A stretch of DNA of 64,000 bases from contig CM054184.1 in NCBI GenBank assembly GCA_028829895.1, positions 22,361,701 to 22,425,700 on the forward strand, in the 5' to 3' direction. The stretch comes from Sinotaia quadrata. Lineage: Eukaryota; Mollusca; Gastropoda; Architaenioglossa; Viviparidae. A program made the position numbers and the translations under genes. Below the pieces are notes generated by a model. That model saw only the letters and a program-made list of their open reading frames with translations. It made no database searches and was not told the DNA's origin. Shown piece after piece: positions 13,101 to 21,945 of this stretch. Each line of letters begins with the position of its first letter. The first letter of the stretch is position 1.

Positions 13101-14495
13101 TTCTACAAAGTCTGAAACAATCGAGACTTCAGCTACTGGTAAAATGTCTTGTTCGCCGTTTGCAAAGGTGACAGAGATTGTCTCCCCTGTGTAGTCGGTA
13201 CGGTTAACTAATGATGCATTTACAATAGCGTCTAGCTCACACCCTGTATCAAGCAAAGCGATTGTATCGTGACCGTTTGCCTGTACTGGTGTTCGATTCG
13301 ACTTTTCTGTTTTAGGTGTATGACTTTCTACTGCGTAAACTTTAGCTGTTTTCTTTTCAGGACATGTTCGTGAAAAATGGCCACTATCACCACAAGTGTA
13401 ACATGCAAGATTCTTTTTATCTTTCTGTTTGTCGGACTTGTTTTTAGTGTCGGGTTTAGATGTTTTATCATCACGCTCATTAGGTGCCTTCCCGTCATTT
13501 TTCTTATCCTTTCGAGTCTGCGGTTCGTTCGGTCGAGACTTGTTGTTCGCGTGTGCGTTCGAGAATTGAGAATGTGCGTCATCAAAGCGATCGGCGGCGT
13601 TGCCTATCTCCTCTAGCGTAGATTTTTCCCTTATTGCTAAGTGAATCAGTAGATCTGATCTGTACGACCCGAGAATGTGGTCTTTTATCATTTCATCCCT
13701 AAGACCTGCGTACGTCTGTGGAGTTTCGGCTAGATCTATCCATCTTTGGAACAAGTCAGTTACACGTCGTATGTACTGTGCGTGCGTCTCTGAACTGGCT
13801 TTAGTGGCCTGTTTAAACTTACGTCGGTATGTATCTGCTGTGAGTTTGTAACGTTTCAATAATGCGGCCTTGACTGTGTCGTAATTATCTGACTCAGAAT
13901 CGCTAAGCTTATTGAACTCGTTTTTCGCACTGCCCTGCAATAACCCCGATAAATTTATCGCCCAATGTTCCGCTGGAATGTTTGTTGCTCTGGCTAACTT
14001 TTCAAACGTTTTTAAATACGCGTCTATTTGATCTTTGTTCTCATCAAATGGGACCATATTTATCTTTGGAATGATATTTCCAATTCTACTGTGATTATTT
14101 CCATCGCTAGAATGCGAATCACCACTGCTTCTGCGGTCACGGTTTGGATTAGTAACTTCTAGTTTCTTTACTTCCCATTCTAACCGTTTTATTTCCGCGT
14201 CTGCCGCGATGCGTTTGGCTTCTGTGTCCGCTGCGATACGTTTTGTTTCGATGTCGGCTAATCTTTCAGCTTCTAACCTTTTAGCTTCTGCGTCAGCTGC
14301 GATGCGTTTAGCTTCTGTTTCGGCTAGTTTTTCAGCTTCTAACTTCTTCAACTCGCGATTAGCTATACGTTCTTCTCTTTCCGCTTTCTCCACTTCCTCT
14401 AGCTTAGTTCTAACGTAGCTAGTCAGTTCGTCACCCTGATATCCTATCATGATACCGGTTTCTTTCAGGTCTTCGAGAACCTGTTTGCGATCCAT
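10140..14495 (-). CDS. gag-pol polyprotein, Gmr1-like order (gag-PR-INT-RT-RH)
   Basis: A single 1451-residue frame, ATG at 14495 and TGA at 10142-10140, encodes all element proteins. In order: an N-terminal charged helix with coiled-coil repeats (about 32-113); a gag helical region (about 148-308) whose second half looks SCAN-like; a basic linker; a CX2CX4HX4C knuckle (C365, C368, H373, C378); an aspartic protease with LLDTGC (D416) and ILG (481-483); an integrase with HHCC (H603, H610, C640, C643), catalytic D673, D733, E769 (D-35-E) and a GPF/Y-type C-terminal part near 909-941; a reverse transcriptase (about 1030-1240) with D1124 and FMDD (D1188, D1189); and RNase H (about 1330-1450) with D1337, E1378, D1403, D1446. 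Every expected catalytic residue is present. Integrase precedes reverse transcriptase, and there is no gag/pol frameshift or stop. No chromodomain or envelope is seen. Frames on the other strand here are shadows. Confidence 0.95.
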   Translation of the reverse strand: MDRKQVLEDLKETGIMIGYQGDELTSYVRTKLEEVEKAEREERIANRELKKLEAEKLAETEAKRIAADAEAKRLEAERLADIETKRIAADTEAKRIAADAEIKRLEWEVKKLEVTNPNRDRRSSGDSHSSDGNNHSRIGNIIPKINMVPFDENKDQIDAYLKTFEKLARATNIPAEHWAINLSGLLQGSAKNEFNKLSDSESDNYDTVKAALLKRYKLTADTYRRKFKQATKASSETHAQYIRRVTDLFQRWIDLAETPQTYAGLRDEMIKDHILGSYRSDLLIHLAIREKSTLEEIGNAADRFDDAHSQFSNAHANNKSRPNEPQTRKDKKNDGKAPNERDDKTSKPDTKNKSDKQKDKKNLACYTCGDSGHFSRTCPEKKTAKVYAVESHTPKTEKSNRTPVQANGHDTIALLDTGCELDAIVNASLVNRTDYTGETISVTFANGEQDILPVAEVSIVSDFVEGTVKAAVMENSPHDVILGCKYVLPCKKQTSTEPPLVNAVTRAASSKDKSVTAPMSAAPAVDKATVSEIKILQAEDETLDKLRRQAVLVSDVNTDDSNKKACIILKKGLLYRYSKVGDEFRKQLVVPQTKRNDVLRLGHESLFGAHMGVQKTTSRITSEFYWPDITADIRRFVLSCDTCQRTQSKNSIRPAPLGEPELISEPYKRVALDLIGPIIPTSTRGNRYVLTTIDYATRFADAVPLKNIDTETVAEALFGLWSRVGIPTEILTDQGSQFIGNVMKEVNRLLSIKHLTCTPYHPQANGLIEKYNGTLKTALKKLATDKPKDWDRYIPALLFAYREVPQSSTGFSPFELLYGRTVRGPMMILKALWTDEKTDDEVKTTYTYVTDLRNRLETIGKIARENLTIAQSRQAEYYNKHTKPREFEVNDKVLLLLPEAHNKLQMKWKGPFVVTAKLGGLNYKVQTGKREKIFHVNLLKKYISREDQTTQADFVVATIVTEDEGETDCVTGTLPNCPLQTEETVKDVRVNDALTEGQKKEVNKLLNEFSSTLTDKPGLTDLIEFSLKLTDNKPIRLKPYPLPHAKIDDVRREIKTMLDLGVIEKTDSAYGSPIVLIKKRDNSFRFCVDYRKLNQVTEFCAEPLPDPDLIFTKLANAHYYTKIDLSRGFWQIKVKDTDRHILAFTTPVGNYTWKVMPFGVSNAPSIFSKMMRSLLEPLYGRGVENFMDDLILGTQTWEEHLTLLRDVLARLKQANLTARPTKCEIAQFSLDFLGHKLSHGTMSPSEAKIAQLKDTSQPLTKTQVRSFLGLANYYRKFVPDFSAIACPLTDLTRKNMPTKVVWTDACQNAFDTLKSRLTSDLVVKLPDLTKPFLLRTDASNTGLGAVLLQEHDDTKHPVAYASRKLTTTEQKYSTSEKECLAIVWAIKKFENYLYGKTFVIECDHQPLAFLGQAQFTNSRLMRWSLFLTQYDANIHYIKGSLNVGADYMSRA

Positions 14496-15100
14496 TTTAC
14501 TGTCTTAGCGCGCTGGCTACAATAAAAATGTATCTCGTGAATTGTGTGTTTTTTTAACCGTCGGCGATAACTCCGCTTATCCCGAAAATAACTTTTAGGC
14601 TACAACCTTACAAAAATTATTTAATTTACTCAGAACACCTTCCGAAATAAATTACGCGTTAACTCTTTACACGTTTCACCTGCTTGTCACAGTGTCCGCT
14701 GTTCCAAGACTTTCGTAATGTCACGGCTCCTACCATACAACATTACACATTATATCTAGCACCCTAAATATAGTAGTCCGAAGTCTGTTACTACCGATAA
14801 CTCTCCTAGCTGGCGGTATAACACGTTCGACTTCTCACAATGAAGTATCCAGTAACACAATACTAAATAAATCATTCAACTTAATCAGTGCAATGCTTAA
14901 CTACGCTTAAACATACTACACTAATTAAAACATATGTACACTACTCTGCAAAAGAATACATGCACATGTCACAACAAAAGCAAGAAAATCAGTGATACAA
15001 AAATCAAAAGAACAATTGGCAATTTCTTTTCGTTCGTTCGTTTCTAGGTTTATGATACGCCCTATGTATAAAAATGTTACAAGTTACAATTTAATACATA
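14496..15100 (-). other. 5' leader of the retrotransposon
   Basis: About 0.6 kb lies between the primer-binding site and the gag-pol ATG. It holds several short frames on both strands but none of convincing length. In retroelements this region usually carries packaging and translation signals. I can point to no specific structure here. Confidence 0.6.
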
Positions 15101-15119
15101 TCAATCCCGCGACGACCCA
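15101..15119 (-). promoter_or_regulatory. candidate primer-binding site
   Basis: In the element's sense the 5' LTR is followed by four bases (AGTG) and then TGGGTCGTCGCGGGATTGA. Its complement ends in CCA and contains CCCGC after TCAAT, as a tRNA T-arm and acceptor end would. I could not match it to a named tRNA. It resembles the 3' end of tRNA-Pro only loosely. Confidence 0.6.
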
Positions 15120-15123
15120 CACT

Positions 15124-16668
15124 TGTTACGTTTCCAGTATTTATTTAAAGACCCTGCTTAGAATAATTAAAAGACTTTAAATATAATTAATTCTTCCTCT
15201 CATATTCTACGCAGACTGGTTGCTCAATTTATTATCTGACTAATTAAAAGTGCGTCTTGTAGTTCAGACGACAAATTTACAGACTAATAAACTGCGAACT
15301 TTTAGCTAGATTTGAAAACAGTTAAGTCCCTCTAAATTAATATGCACTCGTCATCAATCTTTCTGCTCATCCGCCCCCATTCAAATCTAAGAATTAATCT
15401 AATTGGTCTATTGTGCATAGAAATCAACTACTAAGAGGTATTAACAAAGAAAATAAGATTTAATAAAGTTTAACAAATTAACAATAAATCGAATGCAACG
15501 CGAATAGTCTTCACTCTGTCTTTACGCGCCTATGCCTGATTTTTGTCAATCTAAATTGCCAGAAAAGTGTTCCTTTGAGATCTGTACACTTGATCTTGCA
15601 CTTAGCTCTATTCTTGTATCCTTGGTCTCAACACTCAATCATGCCGGTTCGTTCCCTCAGTCCCCCTTTAACGACACACGTGGTGCATAAGGAATGATGT
15701 CCCTTTGTTAGTGGCTAGGAACTGGAATTTTTGCAGCATGGCCCTCAGAGTGGATTTCGACACGCTTACACCAATAAGCTAATGCAGGTGAGGCATGGGT
15801 GAACATGAACCATGAGCCGACCTGTGGATGCAACGTGTTTGGATATAATTCTCAACCTAACAGCCCTACTTAGGCATGGCTCAATTAAATGCGCTGAACA
15901 AAGAGTTTCGACCTCGCGTCGCTTACAATTAGATTTAGAAAAAATATAATCGTCTCACATGTGTTCCATTTAACAGTCATGACGTATGAAGCAATAAAAT
16001 AGATACAACGTTAAATTAATGTTCATACAAGGGGTAATTCAAGCCGACAGAGCGCTTCACAATTTACAATTTAAATTACACGCAATAATTGAATTACATG
16101 AAGAATTCATATCGAGCGCAGCATTCTGGCTCTTAGTGAATTAAAACAATATAAATTAAAGTACAGAAATGGAAAAATGGTTACAATAAATTTATATTCC
16201 GTAACATATAGGTTTTCAGCTATTTCTCTGAACCATGCTCAAGTGTATATGGAAATCATATAATACATAGCACAAATACATACTTAAACAATACATAGGC
16301 CAATACTATTAAATAAAATGATACCTTTGAGAGAAGTCGAAGGGTACCTTGATTCTCTATGGCGCCGGCTGCCTCTCACGACCCGAGTAAGCTGATGGAA
16401 TTAGCTAAAATGTGCTCGAAGTGAGGGAGCGGAAGCGTGTGGGTACATATATAGAAAGGTATATTGCGTATCACGTGACTGTTCGCAAAGCATGTGGTTG
16501 GTTCGAGAACTGGACAATGGTCCTAAAGTTACATAACATCTTGACCTGTTCTAGAAGCACCTAGAAAAAGGAAGCTTTGAACAAAGGGCCAAGGGTTTCA
16601 AATATTCGAATTTGAAGTAAACAAGGCAAGTGGGTCACGAAGTCGGACAATTTTATCAGACTGTGACA
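15124..16668 (-). repeat. 5' LTR of the Gmr1-like element
   Basis: This is the direct copy of 8371-9915, same length, with no difference seen where the two were read side by side. In the element's sense it is the promoter-bearing LTR, running from 16668 down to 15124. Its TATA-like box is at 16448-16453. LTR pairs are identical at insertion, so the lack of differences argues for a recent event. Confidence 0.95.
16448..16453 (-). promoter_or_regulatory. TATA-like box in the 5' LTR
   Basis: Same sequence and position as the box at 9695-9700, 215 bases from the upstream LTR edge. It should place the element's RNA start roughly 25-30 bases further on, near 16420. Inferred from sequence only. Confidence 0.5.
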
Positions 16669-16673
16669 GGCAA
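16669..16673. repeat. target-site duplication, right copy (GGCAA)
   Basis: GGCAA directly follows the right LTR and matches the five bases before the left LTR at 8366-8370. Confidence 0.92.
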
Positions 16674-18630
16674 AACAAATCTTATTAAGGATGCTAGTGA
16701 AGAGAAAAGTTTGATAACCAGAAAGCTTCACAAATCTCTGCATTTCTTTCAAGAAATTAGAAAAAGTTTAGCAAAAAGTTGTGTTTAGGGCACTTTAATG
16801 TAAAAAATTAAGCATAATGTTTGAAAAAAATAAATATTTAAAGTGTGTTTGCAGTTAGTAATTGCCACATTGCTGGGTTTTATACTGCATGGATAGCTAC
16901 AGGCACTGAATCTACACTGGATGTGATGTATTAAGATGCCAAAGAAATGCTTCTGTATGGGTAGTATTTGTCAGATCTTTTTAAATCTGTGCCTTATCAT
17001 GAGCATTGGCAAGCTTGAAAAAATATAACATATTTTTAAAAGAAAAATAGTATATATATTAATGTATTAATATTAAAACCATTTTAAGGCTAATTTAAAA
17101 CCATTTGTTTTTATTAACTAGTCTAAAATGAAAAGTAAAATAAATTATCATTAATATATAAAATGGGAATGCACATGAATTTCATAAGAATAAATCTGCT
17201 ATTTTCATTTTTACCTTGTATGTGGATATGTATGTAATTATGTGTGTACCAATAGATAGATATACAGTGTCAAGATATACATGCAATCATCATGCATGTA
17301 TACACCACATCATCTAGGCATGATGTTTTGTTAGATGCATCATTTTTGCATTGATGTTACATCTTGAAAAATTTCCAATTGTTCTTTAATGGCACATTTC
17401 TTGAAATACCCATTTTAGGTGTATTAGTTTATTTCAAACTTAGCTTTATTTTATAAAATATATAAATTGAATTTTGTTACTGCTTGATTTTTACTGCCTT
17501 AAATAACATAAATGAATTTCTGTATTGCACTTATATAGTTGCAAATATAAATTAATTATATGCAAATAAAAAAATAATAGTAAAAAGTAAAATAGATGTT
17601 TATCATCTGATCATGAGTTGAAAATATTGTTTAGGTGCCTTTACAGAAACATGAAGCTAATGTTTTAAATTAAAATTTCTGGAGGAGGGTGATTCACATT
17701 TGACTTTCAAGTTCATTACATTTTGTAAACAATATTTTGAATTTGTGCCATCTTTGCTGTCATTTTACAATTTCTTCTTTAATTTGTTTCTTCTTTGTAT
17801 AAATGACAGCAAAGTAGAGTTGTTTTTATGATATCACTTAATATAGTTCTTAATTCACATAATTAATTTCCTTTAATATTTTATGTTTAATTTCATTTCT
17901 TAATCTGTACAGTGTCAGGCAAAACAATCCCGTCAGAAGGTACTGTATTACAGTACCCAATAAAAAAAATTGTAACAAATTGGCTGCTGAAGTGAAGGCA
18001 GATGTTTCCTTCACTCTAATTGGTTATTTTTAGTGACTAGGATAGCTGAGACTGAGCGCGTGCATCTATGGGGAGTTATGGTCCCTGTGGTATATAGATT
18101 GACTTTGGGGATTATTGGTCCCAGTGTCACTCTATGGGTTAATAGGACTGCCACTTTTAATTTGATATAAGTAATTTGTAAAATTAGAACTTTGCATTTT
18201 CTTAAGGTTAATCTGTAATTTTCCAAATTAGGCATTCAGATCTTCAATTATTAGGGTAGATGGAATGATTTTAATAGAGGTATTTACTTTTTACTTTGTT
18301 TTCATGGTGTGGGTTAGACTCCTGTATTATAGATTTCATTTTAAAAAATTATTTCAGTGATTACATTTTTGTGAGATTTTGGATTTTTGTTATAGATTTG
18401 TTACAGCTTGGCTGAGGGCACTTTATCACTTGATATTTCTTTTTAAAATTGCACTTCAACTGTAGGTCTAAGTTATTGTTGAAGCCATGAGTGAGAAATA
18501 CACTTCAGCGTGAGCTTTTCCAGTTTCTGTTCTCTATTTGTGTATAACAGTGTCAATACTGATCCAAGCTTCTCCACCATATTTATACACTTGTTCCTAG
18601 TCTTGATCTTTAGCCTTGATTATTATCTTT
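16674..18630. other. AT-rich non-coding DNA
   Basis: No gene is supported. A short splice-bounded segment near 17926-17946 (acceptor-like CAG, then a donor-like GTACTG) is too short to call. At 18133-18138 a GGGTTAA resembles one end of the TTAA-flanked elements seen elsewhere in the window, but no partner end was found. Confidence 0.45.
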
Positions 18631-18634
18631 TTAA

Positions 18635-19081
18635 CCCTTTCCCTGATGGCCACTATTTATAGAGCAGCTTTCTCAATGACACTCATTTAGATCAAAGCAG
18701 CTTTCTATTGACCTGTCAATTTGCTTAGATCTGGCACCCTACAGACGGTGGGGTTTATGAAGTGAGAGCAGAAATTTGAACTGTAATATCACCCACAAAA
18801 TGAGTCCTAATCAACATATGATATTAATGAAAGTTATGCAGTAATAATTTAATTTTTAAAAAAGCTATTTAAAAAATATCTTGGCTCACTGAAATAGAAA
18901 ACCATGTAATACATGTTTTTGTTTATATCTAAAACTGAAAATAAGGAATAAAAATATATTTTTTAAAAGTAAAAACTAAATAAAAGATATTTGGAAAATT
19001 GTGTTCTCATCTAAAAAAAATGGTGAAGAATCCACACTTTGATGACCGATGCGGAGAAACACACTTCTGTCAGGGAATGGG
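18635..19081. mobile_element. TTAA-flanked piggyBac-like MITE (447 bp)
   Basis: TTAA at 18631-18634 is followed by CCCTTTCCCTGATGG. The other end, read on the opposite strand from the TTAA at 19082-19085, is CCCATTCCCTGACAG. TTAA duplication plus inverted ends starting CCC is the piggyBac signature. The interior has no transposase frame, so it would be a non-autonomous element. Its termini differ from those at 51425 and 54404, so it is probably a separate family. Confidence 0.6.
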
Positions 19082-19157
19082 TTAAATGTCAATCAGTTTT
19101 CTTCTTTTTCCTCAACTGAGCATTCTTCACCTTTCTTTGATGATTTTAGCACACATG

Positions 19158-19500
19158 CTAATTGATACCTTTTGTGTGGTTCTTGCATTATGCAAGTGTG
19201 GTGTTGCACGCAGTATCATCCAGTAATTGGTACTTTTTGTGTGGATTGTGCATGTGAAGTGGTGATCACACACTCAGGTGTCCACTAATTGGTACTTTTT
19301 GTGTGGTTCTTGCTTAATGCAGGTGTGGTTTAGATCTAAGTAACTCACTCATGTGGCCACTACACTAGTTTGTACTTTTTGTGTGGTTCTTGTATTATGC
19401 ATCTGTGGTGTTGATCTGTATAACACACTTGTGTTTTTACCATTTGGTACCTTTTGTGTGGTTCTTACATGTGGTGTTGATCTAAGTTTTAATTGCTGTA
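19158..19500. repeat. minisatellite, unit about 65-80 bp, about 5 copies
   Basis: The phrase TTGGTACTTTTTGTGTGGTT recurs near 19160, 19230, 19290, 19371 and 19445. Each is followed by a variable stretch with GTGGTGTTGATC. Frames read on either strand here are products of the repeat. Confidence 0.75.
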
Positions 19501-20892
19501 TGTGCCTTCTCTTTTGCATTAATGCAGATGGGATTTTCCGCTTGTTTCCTCTCACAGTTTACCTATTACTGTCACTGCGTTATCTGAGACATCATCACAT
19601 ATAATTAAAATTAATATTATAATGAACTGGATTTAAAATAATTAGAACATTATAATTTATATAGATCGTAATGATAACTGATTATGTGTTTTGCTTTTAA
19701 AAAGTTTTTCATAAAAATCTACATTGCATATTATTGTAAAAATTTTACTGAATTAGATGGAGCAGCACTTGCAGACAATAAATTTAATTATTATGACTGC
19801 ATGTTATCAGATTAAAAATGGGGATAATAAACAGTCATTTAAAATTACTATTTATAATAAACATTTAGACTAAACTTTATTAAAACCATTAATTGCCTAA
19901 TCATTAACCTCTACCTGATGTTTATTCTAACTTATATTCAACAGTTCTAAAAATACTAGATCAATAAATGGCAAATTTCTAGTAAAAAGTATTAGTAAAT
20001 AATTCTCATGAGAATAATGTTGACATAAGTCACAAAATATTTAAACTAAAATTTAGTACTTTTAAAAATTTGATGAATATAGGGTAATCATCATGCATAA
20101 TAATATGGAATTAATTTTGACAGCATACACACCAGCATCAAGTATAAATCTGTTTGCACTTTTTTTTGCACTAAAATATGTACATTTACATTTGCTATTT
20201 TTTATATTTGATTCACTAATTACAATTGTGGTAACACTCTTAATCTCACCTATTATGTGAGAGTGTTGAAATATGCAAGTTTACTTACCTACTTAATTTT
20301 TAAGCATAGGCATCTGAACACTCTTCACTATTATTATATCTTAATTTTATGATCAAAGTAAATTAAGCTGGGATTTCAGAATTGCTGAATTGTCACAATC
20401 ATCACATTTTCCCATTTAGTGTTTGTATAAAATTGATTATTACATTCGACATATGTGAATCCATCACATGAAAAATTTTTCTGAATAGAGCAGGGCTAAT
20501 ATTTAAAATAAATTCTGTAGCTTTTTAAAATTTAGACATATTGTATTTAGATAATATTTTCATATGTCAATATACATACACATTTCATTGATCATATCAT
20601 TATTATTAAATTTTTAAAAATATTTGTATTGTCCTGATGAAGGTAAAATGTTGACTCTTGTAGTTGTATACCTCTAAAATAAATTTCTTGCTTCCTGGTT
20701 TCTCATCTGTCTAACTTCTTTCCAGCATTAGTAATTTATCTAATGCAATACTGTCAGACTAAAGAAAAGGAAAAGAATAAGACATATCTTAAGATACAAA
20801 TGATTGTTTTATAATTATTTTCTTTTATGAGATTTGCATTTACATTACTTGTTTCATTAAATTTATTTTGCTAAACGTGTTTTTTTCCTCAG
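19501..20892. other. AT-rich DNA with a possible retroelement 3' fragment
   Basis: No gene is supported. Around 20632-20705 the phrase CCTGATGAAGG, followed later by AATAAATTTCTTGCTTCCTG, resembles 3' ends of retroelements where CCTGA(A/T)GAAGG is common. This is a weak resemblance. Confidence 0.35.
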
Positions 20893-21945
20893 CAGGAACT
20901 CTTCTAGTTCTAGCTCTCTTATAGTGTGATACCTTGTTGGCAGTTTGTATAGGAGCTCTTCTGACGCTCTTATATTGTGACTACTATTCTAGCTCTTATA
21001 TTGTGACAGCTTGTTGGCAGGATGTATAGAAACTCTTCTGACTCTCTAATATTGTGACTGCTCTTCTAGCTCTTATATTGTGACAGCTCTTCTAGCTCTT
21101 ATATTGTGACAGCTTGTTGGCAGTTTGTATAGAAGCTCTTCTGACTCTCTTATATTGTGACAGCTTGTTGGCAGGATGTATAGAAACTCTTCTGACGCTC
21201 TTATATTGTGACTACTATTCTAGCTCTTATATTGTGAGAGCTTGTTGGCAGGATATATAGAAACTCTTCTGACTCTCTAATATTGTGACTGCTCTTCTAG
21301 CTCTTATATTGTGACAGCTTGTTGGCAGGATGTATAGAAACTCTTCTGACTCTAATATTGTGACTGCTCTTCAAGCTCTTATATTGTGACAGCTCTTATA
21401 TTGTGACAGCTTGTTGGCAGGATGTATAGAAACTCTTCTGACTCTAATATTGTGACTGCTCTTCTAGCTCTTATATTGTGACAGCTCTTCTAGCTCTTAT
21501 ATTGTGACAGCTTGTTGGCAGGATGAATAGAAACTCTTCTGACTCTCTAATATTGTGACTGTTCTTCTAGCTCTTATATTGTGACAGCTTGTTGGCAGGA
21601 TGTGTAGAAGCTCTTCTAGCTCTTATATTGTGACAGCTTGTTGGCAGGATGTATAGAAACTCTTCTGACTCTCTAATATTGTGACTGTTCTTCTAGCTCT
21701 TATATTGTGACAGCTTGTTGGCAGGATGTGTAGAAGCTCTTCTAGCACTTATATTGTGACAGCTTATTGGCAGGATGTATAGAAACTCTTCTGACTCTAA
21801 TATTGTGACTACTCTTCTAGCTCTTATATTGTGACAGCTCTTCTAGCTCTTATATTGTGACAGCTCTTCTAGCTCTTATATTGTGACTGTTCTTCTAGCT
21901 ATTATATTGTGACAGATCTTCTAACTCTCTTATATTGTGAATGAA
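20893..21945. repeat. nested tandem array, about 1.05 kb
   Basis: Built from a short module AGCTCTTATATTGTGACAGC and a longer one in which CTTGTTGGCAGGATGTATAG and AAACTCTTCTGACTCTCTAA are added. The modules alternate in changing numbers, giving a higher-order unit of roughly 75-80 bp with extra 26-bp short modules. Copies are very alike, which suggests recent expansion. No coding function is seen. Confidence 0.9.

Larger units (their letters stand above)
8371..16668 (-). mobile_element. complete Gmr1-like Ty3/gypsy LTR retrotransposon (8298 bp)
   Basis: Two 1545-bp direct LTRs (8371-9915 and 15124-16668) flank a 5.2-kb interior and are bounded by GGCAA target duplications. The element is coded on the minus strand, so the 5' LTR is at 15124-16668. 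Read in that sense the LTR starts TGTCACAG and ends CGTAACA (TG...CA). The interior has a candidate primer-binding site next to the 5' LTR, a 0.6-kb leader, one gag-pol frame of 1451 codons with all catalytic motifs, and a polypurine tract against the 3' LTR. Integrase lies before reverse transcriptase, the arrangement known from the Gmr1 group and otherwise from Ty1/copia. No envelope frame is present. The offset between LTRs is a constant 6753 bases and I saw no mismatch in the stretches compared, so the insertion looks young and may be competent. Confidence 0.95.

Noticed and set aside
10254..14418. Plus-strand open frames of 66-132 codons across the retrotransposon
   Set aside because: They lie antisense to a fully motif-supported gag-pol frame and reflect its composition.
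17917..17946. Short segment between a CAG and GTACTG, considered as a microexon
   Set aside because: Only 21-27 bases, with a weak donor, next to a small palindrome (GGTACTGTATTACAGTACC).
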